Shown piece by piece: positions 57,083 to 64,000 of a DNA stretch of 64,000 bases (within the stretch, counting starts at the first letter, position 1; the number at the start of each line of letters is the position of its first letter). Below the pieces are notes generated by a model that was given only the letters and a program-made list of their open reading frames with translations, was not told the origin of the DNA and did not search any database. Origin of the DNA: Triplophysa rosa (taxonomy: Eukaryota; Chordata; Actinopteri; Cypriniformes; Nemacheilidae); the NCBI RefSeq assembly GCF_024868665.1, contig NC_079891.1:10050625-10114624 (forward strand). Direction: 5' to 3'. The position numbers and the translations under genes were made by a program.

Positions 57083-57203
57083 CACTACCGCTGTCCGATG
57101 GCAGTACGTCTGTGATGTTATTATCTGCACGCAGAGTGTTCTCAAGAACCAAGATCTCCTTCTGTATTTTATCTCTCTCGGCAAGTAACTTATTCGACGC
57201 CAT
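57083..57203 (-). CDS. snapc4: snapc4 exon 1 (start codon, residues 1-40)
   Basis: The exon starts with ATG at 57203, with A at -3 and G at +4, and ends with donor GTAAGA, leaving one base of the next codon (phase 1). The peptide starts MASNKLLAERDKIQKEI and is a charged heptad-like coil, as in the N-terminus of other SNAPC4 proteins (AEREKI..EI..LE in human, known from the family). It ends in an acidic/serine stretch. A possible acceptor (TTTTTAG before GTTCC at 57220) lies 17 bp upstream of the ATG, so a separate non-coding first exon may exist further right. Confidence 0.85.
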
Positions 57204-57889
57204 GATAGCCAAGGTGGAACCTAAAAAGGATTTCAAAAACTGAATTAAAACATGAACCTTAATATAGTATATGTTCTTTACAGATTACTTCGCTAACAAA
57301 CTAGCTTTCTAAAAAATCAGTCTTTTAACAAAAAAATGCAAAGTACACCGAAAAACGAAATGAGTTTTATCGATAAAACTTTCGATAATTTTTTGTCGAT
57401 AAAAATAAGCTTTTCGTTACCTTTAAATTGCGGGCATTTAGACTTTTCTACAACGCATAATCCTGCGTTACATTTGATACGACAGCCGTTCTGTCAGGCG
57501 AAGAAAAATCTATTTGCAACACCAGTAACTCATGCAGCGTTATACTAACGTTACTTTTAGCTTCATATTTAGCATATTACCCAAAGTGCATACTATATTT
57601 ACACATATTACAAAACAAGCCTAGCCGGAGTTACACTTTAAGAGCTAAATGGACACATCAACCCTGGTAAATAAGTCTTTTAAACTGTTTAAAACACATC
57701 TGCCCTTAATAAAACTTCTCTAAATTGGCAGAACGTTACGTATGCGCATTGCAACTGTGAGTCGCGCATCAATTGTACGTCATTCACAATGACTCTTCAA
57801 AATAAAAGTTCCGCTCAGTGAGAAGACTCTATCCCTGCGTATGTCCACGTGTAAATTGTTTTTACGATTACTCGGAATAAAGAAATAAG

Positions 57890-58250
57890 GGAAAGAGAAA
57901 TATCCTTAGAAATATTGATACATTTAAAATAATATTGAATGCATGGCTTCAAAGAGACATCACAATATTTGGCAGGATTTTATTGTCCAAGACAGAGAGT
58001 TTATCAAGAGCCGTTTACCCTGCTTTTTCACCAGAAATGTCTGATAACATGATTAAACTGATCAATAAAATAAATGTCAACTTATCTGGAAGAACAAACA
58101 TGCCATTATATTCGGAAAGCTGACATGATTAAGAGTATTGAGGGAGGTGTCATGAATGTTATTGATTTTTCAGTGTTGAATGGTGTACTAAAATTTAAAT
58201 GGATTAATCATTTTGTTGAACATTAGGATTTTTGTTTGTTTTACCATACC
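57890..58250 (+). pseudogene. L1-like LINE ORF2 C-terminal fragment
   Basis: MNAWLQRDITIFGRILLSKT ESLSRAVYPAF and DNMIKLINKINV resemble the region after the RT in L1 ORF2 (WLQRDLS..GRI...K...YP). After a stop, GGVMNVIDFSVLNGVLKFKW continues in another frame. It has neither RT nor ends, so it is an old fragment between snapc4 and isca1. Confidence 0.6.
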
Positions 58251-58594
58251 TAATGCAATATTTCAAAAAGGGTGGAATTGATTCGTTACGGTGTGATTGT
58301 GGCAGTACTTTTTTGTTCGTGTAACTCGAGGTGCTTCGTTTTGAACTAGCTGGAGTTTTTGTAATAAATTTACAATAGTGCGTTACAATAATCTAGTCTT
58401 GACATGCATGAATGAAATAGTACAGATGAATTTGCCACGCAAAATAAGCAACCTTTCAGTCTTCTTACGGAAAAAAACAACTATTTGTTTTGTCAGACGT
58501 GACGCTGTTGCTTGAGCCTGCTCATAACTTCTCAGTGGAAAGTCACAACGCATCAGCGTCAAAAAGCATGCAGTGAACTGTTTTAACATTGCAG

Positions 58595-58732
58595 ATCCTT
58601 TATTTTATTACGTGAGAAGGAAGAATTGTAAGCTTGGAGCCTATATGGATTTGCTCCAACTGCCCTGCCAACTCGAAGTGGTCAACGAATTCATGTGCAT
58701 ACACAGCAATTCCTCCTTGTCTCTTTTTCAAA
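58595..58732 (+). other. Possible orphan exon (46 codons)
   Basis: Bounded by acceptor TTTTAACATTGCAG and a strong donor GTAAGTGC. Between them one frame is open in phase 1-1: PLFYYVRRKNCKLGAYMDLL then QLPCQLEVVNEFMCIHSNSS. I do not recognise the protein. It could be a transposon exon or an unannotated alternative isca1-side transcript, or chance. Confidence 0.25.
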
Positions 58733-58739
58733 GTAAGTG

Positions 58740-59890
58740 CAAACTGATTGTAAACAAAGTCATTGTTAGTATAATTTACACATTTACTTTACTAATAACA
58801 AAGAGATTTATTAGCTTTTTATATCCACAAGACTGGAAGATAAACAAATTCTGCAAACTACACAACATTATACAGTAGCTAGCTTGTTCATTTGCATTTA
58901 CGTTTTGTTAATTTGCAATCTAATCAAATGTCTGAGGTGTGATCCATTCCTTTATAAAATGTCAGCAAAGAACAGGACTCTGTTTTATCATTTGGTTTAT
59001 TGCAACGTGCCCTACACCAGGAAGTGGCTAACAGTTACTTCTCTGGTGTTTTATGTAATATTTTGTGTCTTATTTAAGAGCATAGCCGCGGGAAGTGGGG
59101 GTGCTGTAGCATGTAGTAAGCTGCAGCTTATACTTTACAATAAAAATTGTTTTGTATCATATTTTATTTGATTAAAAATGAAAATAATCACATGAGATTA
59201 CCTAAACCATATACATATATTTAAGATGAAAACGACAAGAAGCAGGTGTTAATATCATATTGCGTTTTATTGTAAATGTAAAATGAAGGTACGTGGGATG
59301 CACGCATTGGATTTGAACTATTTAGAAATAACTGATGTTTAATGAACAGCTGATAAGTGTCACAATCAAAAGTGAATTACAGTTATTATTTAAAGGGCGG
59401 TACAAATGTCTCTAAAATAACACAACTGCACTAGCGTTTCAGTTTAAAATAATTATCTTTCCTTGGTGTCATGATAGAATAACAACATGTCATACTGTAA
59501 AAGGCATTTCTACCGTTTTAGTACAACTATGATTTAGTATGATTTAGTATATGTAAGTTAAACAAAAACATGCAGAAAAAGACTGAAATACACATAAAAC
59601 GACAGCTGCTTAAGAGCTATTTAGTTAGGCCTACCTTCTGTAATTTATTATCAAGCAATTACGCAAAAATACAGACTTGTCTGATACATTTTTATTTATT
59701 GTTTTTAAGGGCTTATGATCACATATTCACAAGTTTGAAACCTTTGCATTATACACCTTTTTGCGATCTTCTTCCTGTTTAAAAGAATGACGTATGTGTG
59801 TGGTTAACGCTGATTGGTCAACTCAGCAGGCAAGAAAGAGCATCGTTGACCAATGAGAAACCTTTCGGAACGCCCCCTACCTTAAGGCAC
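58740..59890. other. Intergenic sequence, nothing recognised
   Basis: AT-rich intergenic DNA with short open frames on both strands and no motif. A CAGCTTATACTTTACAATAAAAATTG stretch follows the GGGGGTGCTG block at 59094-59110. Confidence 0.35.
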
Positions 59891-60232
59891 GCCCATTTAT
59901 CCGACCTGCAGAGACGTCTACTAGCACTGAGTGGTGCTTTAAAATGAAACAGGAAATCATGAATATTCGTGTTTGCTCCGCCCAAGATTACTTGAAAATC
60001 TCAAGCACCGAATATTTCACAACACCGGCGAAGTGAATCACTTAAAATGGCGGAATACCCTGTTAAATCCAATTTACGGCCAAATGGGATGCGCACTCCG
60101 GAGCAGAAGGTGGCAGTATTGCACCAAGACAATGGATGCCAACTGACGTAAAACAAAAAGAAGGAGAACAACACGTCCACTGTTTGTTTGGTGTTATTCT
60201 CAACCAACAAGAGATGTGGAAGTAATCTCAAC

Positions 60233-60313
60233 ATGTCAGCCTCCATAGCACGAGCGACAGTAAGGGCGGTTAGCAAACGGACTATTTTGCCAACAAGAGC
60301 CGCTTTAACGCTG
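60233..60313 (+). CDS. isca1: isca1 exon 1 (27 codons; rest of gene outside window)
   Basis: ATG at 60233 (A at -3) opens MSASIARATVRAVSKRTILP, then TRAALTL, directly followed by donor GTGAGT. It matches the known N-terminus of ISCA1 (human MSASLVRATVRAVSKR.LQPTRAALTL) over all 27 residues with few changes. ISCA1 is an A-type iron-sulfur cluster assembly protein of the mitochondrial matrix, acting late in [4Fe-4S] formation; this basic, Ser/Arg-rich segment is the mitochondrial targeting region. The cluster-binding cysteines are encoded by later exons. No exon 2 is visible to 64000, so intron 1 exceeds 3.6 kb here. Confidence 0.93.
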
Positions 60314-60789
60314 GTGAGTAAGCGATAGAGATAACGTTACATCTTTTTATTAGTAAAGTTACCCCAAACGAGCGGATGAGTTCATTAGCAACTGGACCCA
60401 GTCATCAGGTCAGTTACTGGCAAATGATACTCAGTGTCGCTCTTTCTGGGATATACCCGTGCAGTCAAATTAAGGAAAGCGAACTGACTTCGCTTACACG
60501 GTGATTGTGTTGTGTAGATTTAAATGCGACGCGTTTGACGAGTCTACCCGTTATCACATGCTGTAAGATTGCGAATCGAGTGGTTAAAATGTGTATTGAA
60601 CGTCATTACGAGAGGCGTCTAGATCAGGGTCGTCTTATCAGCTATAGCCAAAATACGTGGCTGTTACACAACGTCAACGTAGTCTGGGCCGGTGTTCTGT
60701 CGAATTGTCATACCCTGTCAGATTTTCCTTCCGCAGGGGAAAACTTAATATAATATAAACCACATCGACAAAATAAACCGATAGTATGA

Positions 60790-61060
60790 TTTTACAATGC
60801 AAAATACCCAGTCAGATAGTCCTACCATCTTAAAATAAATGCATAAAATAAATTTACAGCGTAAATACCCTATCAGATTATCCTACCATCATAAAAAGAA
60901 CATGTAGGTTTAATTTACTGCGCAATACCCTATCAAATTGTACTACAAATATTAAATTAATATTAAGAATGATTTAACAACGATAATAAACCTATCAGAT
61001 TACCGTAGCATTATAAAATAAACAGGTAGGATAATTTTATAGCGCAAAAAAAATGACGTA
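60790..61060. repeat. Small tandem repeat, about 4 units of 60-70 bp (isca1 intron 1)
   Basis: Degenerate units contain AATACCC(A/T).TCAGAT(A/T).TCCTACCAT.(A/T)TAAAATAAA. At 61078-61115 GGTAGGACAATCTGACG is repeated twice, related in reverse. No coding content. Confidence 0.65.
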
Positions 61061-61789
61061 ACATTGATGTGCGCATGCCTGGTAGGACAATCTGACGGGT
61101 AGGACAATCTGACGGGTAGGATGAAATTTCAGGACACCGGTGTTGTGTAATTCAGTTCCTGTGAAAACTGTTCCAGTGGGCGGGGTTAGTGTAAATATTC
61201 GCTCAGTGGTGGGGGTGGCATTTTGAACTACGAACAAGCGAATGGAATAGTGTTGTCGTCTGTTCTTCAGCTCTTTTTTTGATGAATTGTTTCTTTAAGG
61301 TAATACAGCCGAATAGTCATATGCCCCGTGTAGATGTAAAACTGTTTGTTATTCACATAATAGGCTAAATCCTTATTGTTTTGCATGTGGTTTTATAAAA
61401 ACGCTCATGGCCATAATATGGCATTGTTTTTGCTGTGTATCTTACCTGGATGATACTACTAAACAACACGCAGAGCGCGAATTGAATCGAACACATGTTT
61501 TGTCGTTTATTTTCAAGCTGTAAGTGTAACCTACTTGCTGTGTGTTTTTTTTTTTTGCTGCATCATAACTTTCACAACTTTTCGTAAGTTTCATTGACTG
61601 CAATACAACTCACTCAGATGTCGGTAGATGCATGTATAAATAAAGTTTTGTTTCATGTTCTTTGGCGTTATTTTGTCAAGTTTTTTGTCAAGAGCCTTAC
61701 AGCAATTCAAAAGAACAATGAGCAGCTAAAACTAAAACTAAAAGGCTAAAACTCCAATTTGCTGAGCGACAGCCAAGAAACCTTAAAGA

Positions 61790-62117
61790 TTGACAGAGGA
61801 GTGGACTAAATGTATCCTGACACATGTGCAAACCTGGTGACCAACTATCAGAAATGTCTGACCTCTGTGCTTGCCAACAAGGGTTTCTCCACAAAGTACA
61901 AAGTTATGTTTTGCTCGGGGATCAAATACTTATTTCACTGACTGAAATGCAAATCAATTTATAACCTTTATATAACATTTTTTCCCCTGATTTTTTTTAA
62001 TATTCGGTGTCTATCAGTTAAAATAAACCCACCATAAAAATTATAGACCCTTCATTTGTTTGTAAGTAGGCAAACTTACAAAATCAGCAGGGGATCAAAT
62101 ACTTATTTCCCTCACTG
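61790..62117 (+). mobile_element. Tc1-like transposon 3' end with transposase C-terminus
   Basis: YPDTCANLVTNYQKCLTSVL then ANKGFSTKYKVMF looks like a Tc1-like transposase C-terminus. The right TIR ends CAGGGGATCAAATACTTATTTCCCTCACTG followed by TA (62118-62119), a typical Tc1/mariner target. An imperfect copy of GGGGATCAAATACTTATTTC occurs at 61918. The 5' part is missing. Confidence 0.65.
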
Positions 62118-62240
62118 TATTGTAACTAAAGCATGGTAATACTTGTAAAAATGTACCACCACAACACAATCACTTAAAAAAAAACTAAAGCATATACCAT
62201 AAAAATAACCTATAGTGTACAATTTAATATTATTTCAGTG

Positions 62241-64000
62241 TAGGGCTGCAGCTATCGATTCTTTTACTAATCGAGTATTCTACTGATTTTCCATCGATTA
62301 ATCGGGTATTCGGATAAGTACTTTTTCTTTATTAAAAAGCAGTACTAAATATACAAGAGAAAATAAGACAGGTCTCTTAAAGGAACAATACAGCATTTTT
62401 AGGAGGATCTATTGACGGAAATGCAATATAATATACACAACTATTTCTTCAGAGGTGTATAAAGACCTTACGTAATGAACCATTATGTTTGTAATACCTT
62501 AGAATAAACTGTTTATATCTACATACAGAGCGGCCCTACACGCATTGAATTCGCCACCATGTTTTGTACAGCAGCCCTAAATGAACAAACAACTCTACAA
62601 CGCGCGTTTCCTCTTCCTCTCCCCTGCGGTATAGTGGTGAAACGAATCGTGGGATGATCCGTGATCCGTACAGATCGTGCTCTCCGGTGCGGAACGCATG
62701 TGACCCGCAGATTAACTGAAAGTTTATTCATCATTGAGTAAAAGAGTAAAACGCACTCTCGCTCGCTCTCCAGTTTCAGCTCCAACGCGCTCTCTCAACG
62801 TTATCTGGACGAGTACAATATTAAAGCGGTTCCAGATAATCAATGATGCTCAAAACTGCTCCGTCACACAGCTAATATTACAACAACAACATATCTTGGT
62901 ATGTTAGTATGTTACTCACATACTGATCCGAATCAAAGCATCCTCCTCGGGGATGATTTTTAGACTTTCTCTCCAACGTCTCTCTGCTGGAAAGTATATA
63001 TGCTAAAAGCCAAGGGTCCTAACGCTTAGAAGTCTTTATAATATTAGCGCAGGTCCTAGCTCCTGCCTGACGTGTATCCTTCTTTTTAAACTTAAAATCC
63101 ACAAACCTTTTATTTTATGTAATACATAAGACATAGCTCTTTCTACAGTCTTTCTAATGACCGCAAAATCTCTTCCCTGCGTCAACATGAGAACGACATC
63201 TTTTTGTACTGTGGTGGCCACTGTCGTGTTTGGACTGAGCGATTTGTTGCAAATCTATAATACAACTCTAGTGGCCGCTGTTAATCAAGTTCTGCTCCTT
63301 TAAAATGAGTAAAACAACTCATTTGTTTCCTTTTTAGAATAATTAAAGTTTTTATTGCTGAAATTGCATACATTAATATCTGTGAAAACTAAACCCATTT
63401 AGTACATTCCATTGCCATGTTAAATTCAAAATGCAATATAATACAAATATATAAATAAGAAGCATGAATAAAAATAGAAAGAATAATTTCAAAGGTAAAC
63501 AACTAACTTCAGCTTATGCATGATGCATTTAGTTTATATAAATTTACTCTTAAATAGTTATACTTTATATAGCCTATGACTTTTATTTTGGCAGGTTGTC
63601 GGAAGGCGCTTATTTTTTAGTATGTCTGTTTCTTCACTCAAACAATGACATGTTTGTGACATAAACTCTCAGAGCAACTCTGGAGGTGAAGTTCATGTGT
63701 TCATGTCCTCATTCGGCGCAGACGCAGACAAATTTATGAGCATCACGCGTGTAGCACATTAAACTGCAGTTCATTTATGGCGTTATTATAATGACAAATG
63801 TCGCGAGCGCATTATTACAAGGCGAGAGCGCATTCTTGTCATACGAGCGCGCGAATCTCTCCGCTCGCACGCCGATTTCCTTTGCTCGTGCACAAAACTG
63901 GACGCGCGCTTTCAACTATACGCTGCTCTCTTATGAATTTTCTCTCCTCTCGCTCAGTGAGCGTGTGCGCACTCAAAATGCGTTCCGTGCGTCCACGAAT
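62241..64000. mobile_element. hAT left end and following repeat DNA (continues past window)
   Basis: TAGGGCTGCAGCTATCGATTC with ATCGATTAATCG is a hAT terminus. Sequence at 62650-62720 is related to 25790-25870, and 63640-63770 to 9220-9340, so pieces of several repeat families follow. No isca1 exon is visible. Confidence 0.5.

Larger units (their letters stand above)
423..57203 (-). other. snapc4: snapc4 gene, 5' and middle part (14 coding exons; 3' end outside window)
   Basis: SNAPC4 (SNAP190) is the largest subunit of SNAPc, the nuclear complex that binds the proximal sequence element of snRNA promoters for RNA polymerase II and III. I recognised it from motifs typical of the family: the N-terminal block with ETCLQMNLVYQEV, FMKPYFKDK, LLQPKL, DWEKI, RKEWTKEEDQ, GRDASQL.YRW and GRTDGACRDR. 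Fourteen exons were joined by hand; phases match at every junction and sum to 1412 nt (470 codons plus 2 nt). Introns range from 92 bp to 26 kb, and all the size comes from transposons in three introns. The fourth full Myb repeat (Rd) and the long C-terminal region are not in the window. No RNA evidence was available, so the exact first exon and the exon 3 acceptor are inferred. Confidence 0.93.
57204..60232. promoter_or_regulatory. Intergenic region between divergent snapc4 and isca1
   Basis: The two genes start head to head about 3.0 kb apart, so both promoters must lie here. I see no clear TATA box. The sequence is interrupted by an L1-like fragment (57.9-58.3 kb) and a possible orphan exon (58.6 kb). 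From 59.9 to 60.23 kb the base composition becomes less AT-rich, with several CpG, consistent with the isca1 promoter. A block around 60100-60130 (GGTGGCAGTATTGCACC) resembles 42271-42290 (GGTGGCGGTAATGCACC), a repeat-derived piece. Confidence 0.4.

Overview
This is an intron-rich vertebrate locus, very probably from a cyprinid-like teleost. The grounds are an intron-split SNAPC4 gene, an ISCA1 first exon, and a dense fish-type repeat load: hAT elements with 8-bp and 5-bp target duplications, Kolobok/THAP and piggyBac-like TTAA elements, L1 and L2 LINEs, a tRNA-derived SINE, a Tc1-like end and a solo LTR. Species assignment is inference; no bacterial features are present.

Genes. Nearly the whole window is one minus-strand gene, snapc4, which encodes the large Myb-domain subunit of the snRNA-activating protein complex. 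I could assemble 14 coding exons from 57203 down to 423. All splice phases agree and together they give the first 470 codons plus 2 nt. The order is: a duplicated coiled N-terminal segment (exons 1 and 3), an acidic serine-rich linker with a 23-nt microexon (exon 4), the conserved N-terminal SNAPC block (exon 5), a middle region (exons 6-10), then Myb repeats Rh, Ra, Rb and most of Rc (exons 10-14). The last Myb repeat and the C-terminus lie left of base 423. Head-to-head, about 3 kb away, isca1 starts on the plus strand (27 codons at 60233-60313); its other exons lie right of the window.

Layout. 1-17.7 kb: exons 14-12 and a 15.7-kb intron holding a solo LTR, an L2 relic, hATs nested several deep, a complex repeat at 11.6-13.4 kb and a TTAA/THAP element. 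17.7-20.8 kb: compact exon cluster (exons 11-4), including a GC-AG intron. 20.8-30.7 kb: intron with a SINE, THAP and BED zinc-finger relics and hATs. 30.7 kb: exon 3. 30.8-56.8 kb: a 26-kb intron with several dated hAT insertions, a 6.2-kb hAT carrying tandem arrays and a perfect 107-bp palindrome, a near-complete L1 with target duplications, and a 1.8-kb element with long inverted arms. 56.8-57.2 kb: exons 2 and 1. 57.2-60.2 kb: shared intergenic region. 60.3-64 kb: isca1 intron 1 with a small tandem array, a Tc1-like end and a hAT start.

No novel multi-gene system was found. The most interesting items are the snapc4 architecture (duplicated N-terminal module, microexon, GC donor), the perfect palindrome beside a repeat-array boundary, and a TIR-bounded family with 5-bp target duplications.
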